From: DAOTUB01 sp034437455
Lineage (GTDB): Bacteria; Chloroflexota; Anaerolineae; B4-G1
DNA length: 21,694 bases
Assembly: GCA_034437455.1 (NCBI GenBank)
Contig: DAOTUB010000334.1
Span: forward strand, 1-21,694
Reading direction: 5' to 3'
Below are positions 1-6,574 of this stretch, one piece after another (position 1 is the stretch's first letter; every line of letters begins with the position of its first letter). Both the position numbers and the translations under genes were made by a program. The notes beneath the pieces were generated by a model. The model had not been told where the DNA came from. It worked only from the letters and a program-made list of their open reading frames with translations, and ran no database searches.

Positions 1-510
1 GACGTAGCCGCCGCGTTCGCCTTCCTCCAGAGCCGGGACGATCTGGACCCTCGGCGAATCGGCATGATGGGATTCTCCCTCGGAGGGCAGATCGCCCTTC
101 GCGCAACGGCACAGATGGACGGGATCCGGGCTGTGGTCGCCGATGGCCCAAGCCTCGCCAACTATCGTGACGTACCGCCCCCGGTCTCTATATTTGATCG
201 GGTGCTAAGGGTCGACAATTGGCTCACGTTCAAGTTCCTCGCGTGGCGCACCGGCGTGTCTGCTCCGCCTGCCGTGGTCGAGGTGATCGCCGACATTGCC
301 CCCCGCCCGATTTTTCTCATCTCCACGGGGCAGGATATCGAACAGCGCATGGCCAGATACTATTACGAGCGGGCAGGACATCCCAAGTCGTTGTGGGAGA
401 TACCGGAGACAGGCCACGGCGGCGGCCTCGCTACGCGGCCCGACGAGTACGAAGAGAGAATTGTGCTCTTCTTTGACACTGCATTGTTGGGAGATGGGGG
501 CTCGAAATGA
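1..510 (+). CDS. Alpha/beta hydrolase, C-terminal part (5' end outside window)
   Basis: The reading frame is open from base 1, so the gene begins upstream and only the last 169 residues are visible. The nucleophile elbow GFSLGG (visible residues 24-29) gives the catalytic serine. A late ISTGQD segment offers the likely acid and ETGHGGG the catalytic histidine, in the usual Ser-Asp-His order. The segment APRPIFLISTG and the PKSLWEIPETGH pattern are typical of dienelactone-hydrolase / acyl-peptidase-like serine hydrolases. The substrate cannot be told. The stop codon overlaps the start of the ABC permease by four bases (ATGA), so it is probably the upstream member of that operon, although its link to the transporter is unclear. 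Alternative: an acetyl-esterase-type member of the same fold. Confidence 0.85.
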   Translation, partial: DVAAAFAFLQSRDDLDPRRIGMMGFSLGGQIALRATAQMDGIRAVVADGPSLANYRDVPPPVSIFDRVLRVDNWLTFKFLAWRTGVSAPPAVVEVIADIAPRPIFLISTGQDIEQRMARYYYERAGHPKSLWEIPETGHGGGLATRPDEYEERIVLFFDTALLGDGGSK

Positions 511-1358
511 AGCGCGCTCAACTGATCGCGATGATTCGCTACGAATTGAATATGCAATGGCGGCGGCGCGAAATCCCGATGTTTATGCTCACGCTCGTCC
601 TGGGGTTGCTTTTGACTGCCCTGGGGGTCCAGGCCCTGGGCCGCGAGATGGCCGCCGAATTGGAGCTTGCTGGAGTGGCGTTCAACCCTGACGTGGCCCG
701 TATGCGAGCCACCGTTTCCATGATGTACGGGTGGCCGACGGTGATGTTGTTGTTGGTCGTGGCTGTTCCGCCCATCGTCGCAGAGACGATCCCCAAGGAC
801 CTGCAGGTCGGCGTTCGCGAACTTGTGGACAGTCTGCCGCTTTCTCCTGGCGTTTATCTGCTCGGAAAGCTCCTGAGCGTATGGATTAGCATATTGGTTG
901 GGCTGGCAGGAGTCGCCGTGCTGTATGGGCTGGAAGGATGGTTGATCCACGGCCCCTACGAGATGGGGATGTACCTGGTGTTGTGGTTGGTCGGCGTCGC
1001 GCCTCTAGCGCTCTTTATCTCCGGGATGAGCGTGTTGCTTCCAACCGGGCAATCCTCTCGCCGCCGGGCGCTCGTTGTAGGAGTGGCCTTTGCCGTCTAT
1101 TGTGTGACCATGATGGCGACCACCTCGGGAACGATAGAGGATGTGGTGTGCCTGGCCCGACCATCGGTCTTTTTCGTCTTGCATGGGCGGCATGGAGGTA
1201 CGTTCCAGGACGTTTTCGGCCTCGGAGTGCTGGAGGATATTGGGCTGATCTCTTACCCCGCAACGCAGATCCCCCTGGCGATTGGGGTAGGAGCTTTGCA
1301 GGTCGCTCTAGTCTGGTTGATCGTCTGGGTGTGGATGAGGTGGAGGGAAAGGGTCTGA
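507..1358 (+). CDS. ABC-2 type transporter permease
   Basis: A 283-residue integral membrane protein with about six hydrophobic helices (roughly residues 24-45, 74-95, 113-140, 148-170, 182-203 and 255-277). The N-terminus is short and cytoplasmic, with the basic patch QWRRRE before helix 1, as in ABC-2 permeases. The segment IPKDLQVGVRELVDSLPLS after helix 2 resembles the coupling region of ABC-2 family exporters (xxE-x-L-xSLPLS). The ATG lies within the ATGA overlap with the hydrolase stop, and the stop TGA shares one base with the ATG of the ATPase gene, so the three are translationally coupled. It presumably works as a homodimer with the following ATPase to form an exporter; the cargo is unknown. 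Confidence 0.85.
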   Translation: MKRAQLIAMIRYELNMQWRRREIPMFMLTLVLGLLLTALGVQALGREMAAELELAGVAFNPDVARMRATVSMMYGWPTVMLLLVVAVPPIVAETIPKDLQVGVRELVDSLPLSPGVYLLGKLLSVWISILVGLAGVAVLYGLEGWLIHGPYEMGMYLVLWLVGVAPLALFISGMSVLLPTGQSSRRRALVVGVAFAVYCVTMMATTSGTIEDVVCLARPSVFFVLHGRHGGTFQDVFGLGVLEDIGLISYPATQIPLAIGVGALQVALVWLIVWVWMRWRERV

Positions 1359-2263
1359 TGATTACAGTGACAAATCTAGGCAAAACGTACAGAGGCGATG
1401 TACAAGCCCTGCGCGACGTGACGCTCGAGGTCGGAACGGGTATGTTCGGTCTGGTCGGACCTAACGGCGCGGGCAAGACGACGCTCATGCGTATCCTGGC
1501 GGGCCTCCTGCGTCCCACGGTTGGGGAAGTGCGCGTGCTGGGCCACGACGTGACCACCTATCGCGGCAAGATGGCGGTCAAGGCCCTGCTTGGCTATTTG
1601 CCGCAGGAACTGGGCCTCTACCCCGATCTGACCGGGCGCGAGTTTCTCGATTACATCGCCATTCTCAAGGGGCTGACCGATGGCGACGCCCGCCGCCGGC
1701 AGATCGCCGAGTTGCTCGAACTGGTGGGATTGTCCGAGACAGCCGACCGCCGGTTAAAAACCTACTCTGGCGGGATGAAGCGACGCATTGGCGTGGCGCA
1801 GGCCTTGCTGGGCGATCCACAATTGCTCGTCGTGGACGAGCCGACCTCTGGGCTGGATCCGGAGGAGCGCGTCCGTCTGCGTAACTTGCTGGCCGATATG
1901 GCCGGCCGGTGCACCATCATCCTCTCCACCCACATCGTCGAGGACGTGAGCCAGACGTGCAACGATCTGGCCGTGTTGCACGAGGGACGCCTTCTCTTTC
2001 GCGGCGATCCGCGGGCGCTGATCGAGCGGGTGCGCGGCCACGTCTGGACTCTGTCCTTGCCGCCCGGGCAGCGCCCCGATGGCGGTCTCACCGTCGTCTC
2101 CACGCTGCGGCTCGACGACCGGGTGGAGTATCGCGTGGTAGGGTCTGAGGCGCGACGTCCAGCCGCTCGCCCGGCCGCGCCCAACCTGGAAGATGGCTAT
2201 CTCTGGTTGATGCGGGGCAACGTATCATTCGAGGGAGGCCCTGAGCGGATGCACACGGATTGA
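1358..2263 (+). CDS. ABC transporter ATP-binding protein
   Basis: A 301-residue ABC ATPase partner of the preceding permease. All nucleotide-binding motifs are present: Walker A GPNGAGKT (34-41), Q-loop at Q83, signature YSGGM (136-140), Walker B LLVVDE (156-161), D-loop SGLDPEE, and the switch histidine H192 in STHIVED. About 90 residues follow the ATPase core, as is common in drug/antibiotic-type (CcmA-like) export ATPases. I chose the ATG at 1358 because it overlaps the permease stop (TGATG) and the protein then begins with the normal first strand (MITVTNLGKTY). The frame is open back to 938, but that upstream part is a shadow of the permease. Transport substrate not predictable. Confidence 0.93.
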   Translation: MITVTNLGKTYRGDVQALRDVTLEVGTGMFGLVGPNGAGKTTLMRILAGLLRPTVGEVRVLGHDVTTYRGKMAVKALLGYLPQELGLYPDLTGREFLDYIAILKGLTDGDARRRQIAELLELVGLSETADRRLKTYSGGMKRRIGVAQALLGDPQLLVVDEPTSGLDPEERVRLRNLLADMAGRCTIILSTHIVEDVSQTCNDLAVLHEGRLLFRGDPRALIERVRGHVWTLSLPPGQRPDGGLTVVSTLRLDDRVEYRVVGSEARRPAARPAAPNLEDGYLWLMRGNVSFEGGPERMHTD

Positions 2264-2275
2264 GACGGTGCTAAC

Positions 2276-3013
2276 GTGGCAAATGAAGAGGTCTCATCTC
2301 GCTGGCTTTGGAGCGGTGTGCTGAGCTTGATGACACTGGCGCTGGCAACAGCCCTCATCTTGATCGTCGCACTGGCTCTGGATTGGAACAATCCGCGCCC
2401 CGGTCGTCCCCCCGATTGGCAAGCTCCCGATCTCCCTCTGCGCCTGGAGGCTTCCGCGGACCAAGTCACTGTGTTGTTGCTGAACCATCCCGGCGGTGAT
2501 TTCACGTTCGAGGCGGAGGCCATCCCTCTCTCCGGCCCTGAATTGAATGGCTATGGTCTGGTTTATCGTGCCCAGGATGCTGCCCATTACTACACCTTTG
2601 CTGTCGGCAGCGACGGCTACTACGCTGTCTTGCGGGTAGAGGGAGATGAGAAGACGTTCCTGGTAGACTGGCAGCAGTTCCCTCACATCCGTCGCGGGCG
2701 TCAGCCCAATCGCTTGCGCCTGACCTGCATGGGTTCGACCTGCCGTTTTTTCATCAATGACGAATATGCCGCCACGGTCGAGGATAGTACCTGGCTGATG
2801 GGGTATGTGGGGCTGTGGGCGCGTGGATTCGAAAATGAGAGTGTGGTGGTGCAGTTTGTGAACGCGCGCGTGTGGGCGGGTGATATGGGGCTACAACGCC
2901 CGCCAGGCCTCGGGCCGCAGTACCGACTTGCCCCGCACCAGCGCCTCGTCCAGCGTCGCCAGCAGACGCGCCTTATCCTGAGGCAGCGTACCCGCCAGCG
3001 GCAGGTAATTTGA
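2276..3013 (+). CDS. Membrane-anchored jelly-roll (LamG / DUF1080-like) protein
   Basis: A 245-residue protein starting at GTG, 12 bases after the ATPase stop, so probably the last gene of the operon. Residues 11-36 form one hydrophobic anchor preceded by few charges. The rest would be outside the membrane. Residues about 50-200 are beta-rich, with a pattern (GYGLVYRAQD, YYTFAVGSDGYYAVLRV, NRLRLTCMGSTCRFFINDE, GYVGLWARGFENESVVVQF) typical of concanavalin-like / 3-keto-disaccharide-hydrolase-like lectin folds. Two cysteines (CMGSTC) could form a small disulphide loop. I see no clear catalytic residues, so a binding role is likelier than an enzyme. The last ~40 residues (after GDMG) are rich in Arg, Gln and Pro and are antisense to the radical SAM gene, so this tail is probably not a folded domain. 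Confidence 0.75.
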   Translation: MANEEVSSRWLWSGVLSLMTLALATALILIVALALDWNNPRPGRPPDWQAPDLPLRLEASADQVTVLLLNHPGGDFTFEAEAIPLSGPELNGYGLVYRAQDAAHYYTFAVGSDGYYAVLRVEGDEKTFLVDWQQFPHIRRGRQPNRLRLTCMGSTCRFFINDEYAATVEDSTWLMGYVGLWARGFENESVVVQFVNARVWAGDMGLQRPPGLGPQYRLAPHQRLVQRRQQTRLILRQRTRQRQVI

Positions 3014-3766
3014 GGCGTGATTGGTGCGAAAAACGCAGTGAGAGAGACCTTCCATGTGGCCGATGACCTGGCGTAACTCGGCCAGCATGGCTTCGGGGGT
3101 CATCAACTGGAACTCGCCCGCCTGCCATTGTCGGTGGAGTTCGGTTCCGGGGACCAGCATCAGCGTCAGCAGCGAAAAATAGTCCGGATCCATCTCGCTG
3201 ACCACTTGCCCGGTCGCCTCGGCGTGTGCGGAAGAAAGATCAGGGCCGCCGATACCCAGGATAGCGATGACCGAGGCGCGCATTCCGATCGCTCGCGCCT
3301 TGCGCACCGCCTGCACCATCTCGGAGGCCGTAGCCCCTTTGCATATCCGGCGCAGGATCTCGTCGCTGCCGCTCTCCAGCCCTATGTAAAAGATCCCCAA
3401 TCCCTTGCGACGGAGCAATGCCAGATCGTCCGCACTTTTCTTCAACAGGTCGCGGGCGTTGGCATAGATTCCTACGCGCTCCAGGTGTGGAAAGGCCGAG
3501 TCCAGGGCGTCGAGGATGGTGACGAGCCGACGGGTGCTCAACACCATCGCGTCGCCGTCGGCCAAAAAGACGCGGCGAGTGTAGGGCATTCGTTGTCCGG
3601 CCAGCGCGATGTCCTCCAGTACCTCCTCCTCCGGTCGGATGCGGAAGGGCTTGTCCAAATACGTGCCGCAGAAGGTGCAGCGATTGTGAGAGCAACCGTA
3701 GGTGACTTGCAGGATATAGCTGCGCGCCTCGCTGGGAGGCCGGACGACTGTACCAAGGTAACGCAT
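2891..3766 (-). CDS. Radical SAM protein
   Basis: A 291-residue radical SAM enzyme of the Elp3/MiaB/NifB-like class. The iron-sulphur cluster motif is C25-X4-C30-X2-C33 (YGCSHNRCTFC), one residue longer than the canonical CX3CX2C and seen in a recognised subset of the superfamily. Following TIM-barrel elements include VFLADGDAM, GIYANA, GIFYIGLESGSDEILRR (the SAM-binding 'GLESG' strand) and SVIAILGIGG. There is no B12-binding, TRAM or extra cluster domain, so the substrate is open. The ATG at 3766 is supported by a promoter that places transcription start on or next to it. The 3' end overlaps the jelly-roll gene by 123 bases tail-to-tail. The family is often annotated only as a radical SAM protein. 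Confidence 0.9.
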   Translation of the reverse strand: MRYLGTVVRPPSEARSYILQVTYGCSHNRCTFCGTYLDKPFRIRPEEEVLEDIALAGQRMPYTRRVFLADGDAMVLSTRRLVTILDALDSAFPHLERVGIYANARDLLKKSADDLALLRRKGLGIFYIGLESGSDEILRRICKGATASEMVQAVRKARAIGMRASVIAILGIGGPDLSSAHAEATGQVVSEMDPDYFSLLTLMLVPGTELHRQWQAGEFQLMTPEAMLAELRQVIGHMEGLSHCVFRTNHASNYLPLAGTLPQDKARLLATLDEALVRGKSVLRPEAWRAL

Positions 3767-3772
3767 AGGTGC

Positions 3773-3801
3773 ATTATAACCCGATATAGAAGAACCGGCA
3801 A
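3773..3801 (-). promoter_or_regulatory. Sigma-70-type promoter of the radical SAM gene (leaderless)
   Basis: On the minus strand a -35 box TTGCCG (3801-3796), a 17-base spacer and a perfect -10 box TATAAT (3778-3773) lie just before the ATG at 3766. Only six bases separate the -10 box from the start codon, which predicts a transcript beginning at or near the A of ATG. There is no Shine-Dalgarno sequence, which fits a leaderless mRNA. Confidence 0.75.
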
Positions 3802-3809
3802 CTATTTAG

Positions 3810-3892
3810 GCCCTAACCAGTGAGATTCTTGTCTTTTGTGCAAAAATTTTCACACCAATGACCTTTTGGCTCCGGCTCGTTCGGGTTAGGGC
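3810..3892. promoter_or_regulatory. Candidate operator region: 9-bp inverted arms around an 18-bp palindrome
   Basis: GCCCTAACC (3810-3818) is the exact reverse complement of GGTTAGGGC (3884-3892). Between them lies TGTGCAAAAATTTTCACA (3837-3854), a near-palindrome with 7 of 9 base pairs matching. The block sits in the divergent intergenic region, upstream of the leftward -35 box. Its right arm ends nine bases before the rightward -10 box. It resembles an operator pair; no regulator gene is in view. The spacing of TGTG to CACA (10 bases) is not that of a CRP site. Confidence 0.4.
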
Positions 3893-3898
3893 GTGATG

Positions 3899-3907
3899 TG
3901 GTATAAT
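3899..3907 (+). promoter_or_regulatory. Extended -10 promoter for the small membrane protein / SpeE-like pair
   Basis: TGGTATAAT (3899-3907) is a perfect extended -10 element. The upstream -35 match is poor, which the TGn extension can make up for. Transcription would begin near 3914, giving a leader of about 57 bases before the ATG at 3971. Confidence 0.65.
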
Positions 3908-3958
3908 GTAGCTGGTGGAAGGTAGCAGTATCATGCGAGTGTGGAGTTGGAGCGAATG

Positions 3959-3965
3959 AAGGAGG
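3959..3965 (+). promoter_or_regulatory. Ribosome binding site deciding the start at 3971
   Basis: AAGGAGG lies five bases before the ATG at 3971. The frame is open upstream to a GTG at 3941 and another ATG at 3956, but neither has a comparable site, so 3971 is the preferred start. Confidence 0.8.
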
Positions 3966-3970
3966 CTGGA

Positions 3971-4210
3971 ATGGGAAGAAGAGACCTGGAGTACGTGGTC
4001 ATCGCTGTCATGTTGCTGAGCGGCCTCTATGTGGTGATCAGTGGGCTGGCGACGGATCTTTTGGGTTGGTCCCTGTTCGCTCCTCACCGCTACATGGGAC
4101 GTGTTTTCGCTGGACTGGTTTTGCTACACCTGGCCCTAAAGCGTCGCCAGATCGCGGCTTATTTGAGACGCGGATTTGGGCGTCGGCCAGATCGGAAGCC
4201 GTCGACATGA
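3971..4210 (+). CDS. Small two-helix membrane protein with H-X13-H, DUF4405-like (possible b-type cytochrome)
   Basis: A 79-residue protein with two predicted membrane helices (about residues 8-28 and 40-57) and a strongly basic C-terminal tail (RRQIAAYLRRGFGRRPDRKP). Two histidines, H39 (APHRYMG) and H53 (LLHLALKRR), bracket the second helix with 13 residues between them. That is the spacing by which cytochrome b helices hold two hemes. The pattern ISGLATDLLG ... HRYMGRVFAGLVLLHLALK resembles DUF4405 / flavinylation-associated cytochromes, but I cannot confirm family membership by eye. With one ligand helix, heme binding would need dimerisation. It is followed 48 bases later by the SpeE-like membrane gene and probably shares its promoter. 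Confidence 0.75.
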   Translation: MGRRDLEYVVIAVMLLSGLYVVISGLATDLLGWSLFAPHRYMGRVFAGLVLLHLALKRRQIAAYLRRGFGRRPDRKPST

Positions 4211-4258
4211 AAGTCTACATCGTCGTTGACCCCTTTGTAGTATTCGTGTGAGAGCGAT

Positions 4259-6421
4259 ATGAGAATAGCTCTCGCCGCTGTCGGCTTCACCTCGACCATT
4301 GCGCAGGTTGTTTTAATGCGCGAGTTGGTCGCCACATTTTATGGCAACGAACTGCTCTTTGGGCTTGTGTTGGCCGCCTGGCTGGCATGGGTGGCGATCG
4401 GTTCGTGGGGGATGGCTCGCCTGGCAGAGCGGCGAGAGTTGGGAGTGAGAGCCTTTGCGGCAGGACTGGCGCTTGCTGCGACGTTGCTCCCGGTGCAGAT
4501 CGGCCTGGTGCGCGGCGCAAAAACGTTGCTGGGAGTTACACCGGGGACCTTTGTCGAGTTCGGACCGATGGTGGGCGTGGTGGTATTGGTCTTGGCTCCG
4601 CTGTGCCTATTGACAGGGTTTTTGTTCACACTGGGGACGCGGCTGACCGTCGAGCGGGGCGGTGCGACAGGTCAGGCATATGTCTGGGAAGGCGCTGGCG
4701 CCGTCGTCAGTGGTGCGCTCTTTAGCTTTGTCCTCATCCACTGGTTCGATTCCTTTCAGACTGCTTTGCTGGTGGCAGTCGTAAACTTGGCTATCGGCGT
4801 CTATCTCTCTTTCTCATTTGCTCATCTATCTCGCCTTTTCTTTCTCGCTATCTTGGCAGCTATTGGGGTGTCTCTGGGCTTGGGCCGCTTTCTTCACCAT
4901 GCTACCCTCCGTTGGCAATGGTCAGACCTGGCGTATGCCGCCGATTCTCCTTATGGGCGGTTGATTATTCAGTCTCGCGACGGGCAGCGCGTCTTTTTCG
5001 TGAACGGCCTGTTGGCCTTTGAGACTCAGGGAACGTTTTCCGAAAAAGTGGCTCATTTCCCGCTGCTGATGCATCCGGCTCCCAACGAGGTGCTCCTCAT
5101 CGGTGGAGGCGTGGCCGGAGATGTGCGCGAGATCCTCAAGCATCCCGTCGCCCACCTGACCTACGTCGAACTCGATCCGCTGCTGATTGAGGCGGCGCGG
5201 GTTCACCTCCCTCCAGAGGATGCCGTTGTCTTGAACGATCCCCGCCTCAAGCTGGTTCTCACCGACGGACGGCTGTACGTCAAAACGTCTCGCCGTGGTT
5301 TTGACGTCGTCATCCTCGATCTGCCTGAACCGGCCACCGGCGCGCTCAACCGCTTCTACACTCGCGAATTCTTTGAGCAAGTGCGCGCGATCCTCAACCC
5401 GAGCGGTGTGTTCGCGCTGGGGTTGCCCTCGGCGGAGAACTATTGGAGCCGGGAATTGGCGCGACGCAACGGCAGTGTCTACCAAACGCTGCGAACGGTG
5501 TTTCCGGAGATGGTCGTTCTCCCTGGCGAGCACAACTTTTTCCTCGCTTCCGATGCAGAGTTGGAGACTGACCCCGCTGTGCTGGCGAGACGGCTGGCCG
5601 GGCGCGGCGTTGAAACTCGCCGGGTGACGCCGGGCTATGTCGAGTATGTCTTTACCACCGATCGCTTTGCAGGCGTGCAGGCAGAACTCGCGGCGATGAC
5701 GGGAGTGCGCCTCAACCGTGACCTGACGCCCATCTGCTACTACTACGATCTGGCGTTGTGGCTCTCACATTTCTACCCTGACCTTCGCGCTCTTTTTGAG
5801 AGCGCGAGCTTGATCAATCTGTGGTGGGTGGTCGTACCCCTGGCGCTGATCTTGTTGCTGGCGCGTTGGCAGCGTGGATGGGCCATGCCGTTTGCCATCG
5901 CTGCCATCGGCCTGGCGGAAATGATGTTGGAGGTGGTGATACTCTTTGCCTTCCAGGTATTGCACGGTACTGTCTATGCCGCGATTAGCCTGATTGTGAC
6001 GGCTTTTATGGCCGGACTGGCATTGGGAGGTACAGTGAGCAATTGGTTGCTCTCTCCCTTTTCATCTTCCGCAACGGGAGAGAAGATCAAGCGAATGCTG
6101 ATCGTAGTACAGGCGGCCATAGCTTGTTACAGTGGCATTTTTCCTCTCATTCTGTTGCTGCCTATTCCAGCGCTGACCTTGATCTTCCCTTTGCTGGCGT
6201 TGGTAGCAGGAGTGCTCACTGGAATGGCTTTTCCGTTGGCTGTGGCGCTGATGAAGGGTAGTGTTGGTCGCGTGGCAGGCTCAATCTACGGGGCTGATCT
6301 GCTGGGGGGCTGCCTGGGGGCATTTCTGGGCGCTGTGCTCTTTGTGCCGGTGCTTGGCATTCCACAGACTTGTGTGGTAATTTCCTTGGTTGGCCTAGCG
6401 GGTTTGCTGGCACTGGTGTGA
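4259..6421 (+). CDS. Membrane protein with central spermidine-synthase-like (Rossmann methyltransferase-fold) domain
   Basis: A 720-residue protein in three parts. Residues ~1-207 contain about seven membrane helices. Residues ~223-430 are a soluble aminopropyltransferase-like domain. Residues ~520-720 again contain about seven helices. Such proteins are usually annotated as fused MFS / spermidine synthase. The domain shows the N-terminal hairpin (YGRLIIQSRDGQRVFFVNG), the nucleotide loop IGGGVAGDVRE (281-291), VELDP (303-307) and LTDGRLYV (334-341). The motif that carries the catalytic aspartate in spermidine synthases (D-x-x-D-P) reads DLPEP at 354-358, and the usual YHE motif is absent. 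Putrescine aminopropylation is therefore doubtful. The ATG at 4259 has only a weak ribosome binding site. Probably co-transcribed with the upstream small membrane gene. Confidence 0.85.
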   Translation: MRIALAAVGFTSTIAQVVLMRELVATFYGNELLFGLVLAAWLAWVAIGSWGMARLAERRELGVRAFAAGLALAATLLPVQIGLVRGAKTLLGVTPGTFVEFGPMVGVVVLVLAPLCLLTGFLFTLGTRLTVERGGATGQAYVWEGAGAVVSGALFSFVLIHWFDSFQTALLVAVVNLAIGVYLSFSFAHLSRLFFLAILAAIGVSLGLGRFLHHATLRWQWSDLAYAADSPYGRLIIQSRDGQRVFFVNGLLAFETQGTFSEKVAHFPLLMHPAPNEVLLIGGGVAGDVREILKHPVAHLTYVELDPLLIEAARVHLPPEDAVVLNDPRLKLVLTDGRLYVKTSRRGFDVVILDLPEPATGALNRFYTREFFEQVRAILNPSGVFALGLPSAENYWSRELARRNGSVYQTLRTVFPEMVVLPGEHNFFLASDAELETDPAVLARRLAGRGVETRRVTPGYVEYVFTTDRFAGVQAELAAMTGVRLNRDLTPICYYYDLALWLSHFYPDLRALFESASLINLWWVVVPLALILLLARWQRGWAMPFAIAAIGLAEMMLEVVILFAFQVLHGTVYAAISLIVTAFMAGLALGGTVSNWLLSPFSSSATGEKIKRMLIVVQAAIACYSGIFPLILLLPIPALTLIFPLLALVAGVLTGMAFPLAVALMKGSVGRVAGSIYGADLLGGCLGAFLGAVLFVPVLGIPQTCVVISLVGLAGLLALV

Positions 6422-6425
6422 TAAA

Positions 6426-6539
6426 CGTCATCAGCAACTGGTAAATTTGGGGGTTGACAAGTGACATGAAATTGTGGTATAGTAGCACACGGTGGTAATG
6501 TTCATGTCGACACAGGGGCACACTGCCTGACTGATGACG
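6426..6539. repeat. 9-bp inverted repeat flanking the sigma factor promoter
   Basis: CGTCATCAG (6426-6434) and CTGATGACG (6531-6539) are exact reverse complements. The left arm lies 20 bases upstream of the -35 box and the right arm lies in the leader, about 36 bases before the ATG. It could be a pair of operator half-sites or chance; nothing else in the sequence decides it. Confidence 0.3.
6454..6483 (+). promoter_or_regulatory. Promoter of the primary sigma factor gene
   Basis: Consensus -35 TTGACA (6454-6459), an 18-base spacer, and -10 TATAGT (6478-6483) with a TG extension at 6475-6476. Transcription would start near 6490, leaving a leader of about 85 bases. This is one of the two best -35 boxes in the window, as expected for an autoregulated vegetative sigma gene. 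Confidence 0.85.
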
Positions 6540-6574
6540 GTCGAGCATTGTGCTTCTTAATTACAGAGTGGAAG

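Noticed and set aside
363..950. 195-codon open frame on the minus strand
   Set aside because: Antisense to the hydrolase and permease, His/Gln/Arg-rich, no family pattern or promoter.
938..1357. 140-codon N-terminal extension of the ABC ATPase frame
   Set aside because: It lies wholly inside the permease gene in another frame; the ATPase fold begins at the ATG at 1358, which overlaps the permease stop.
3837..3854. CRP/FNR-type binding site
   Set aside because: TGTG and CACA are ten bases apart, not the eight of a CRP site, and no such regulator is in the window; kept only as an unnamed palindrome.
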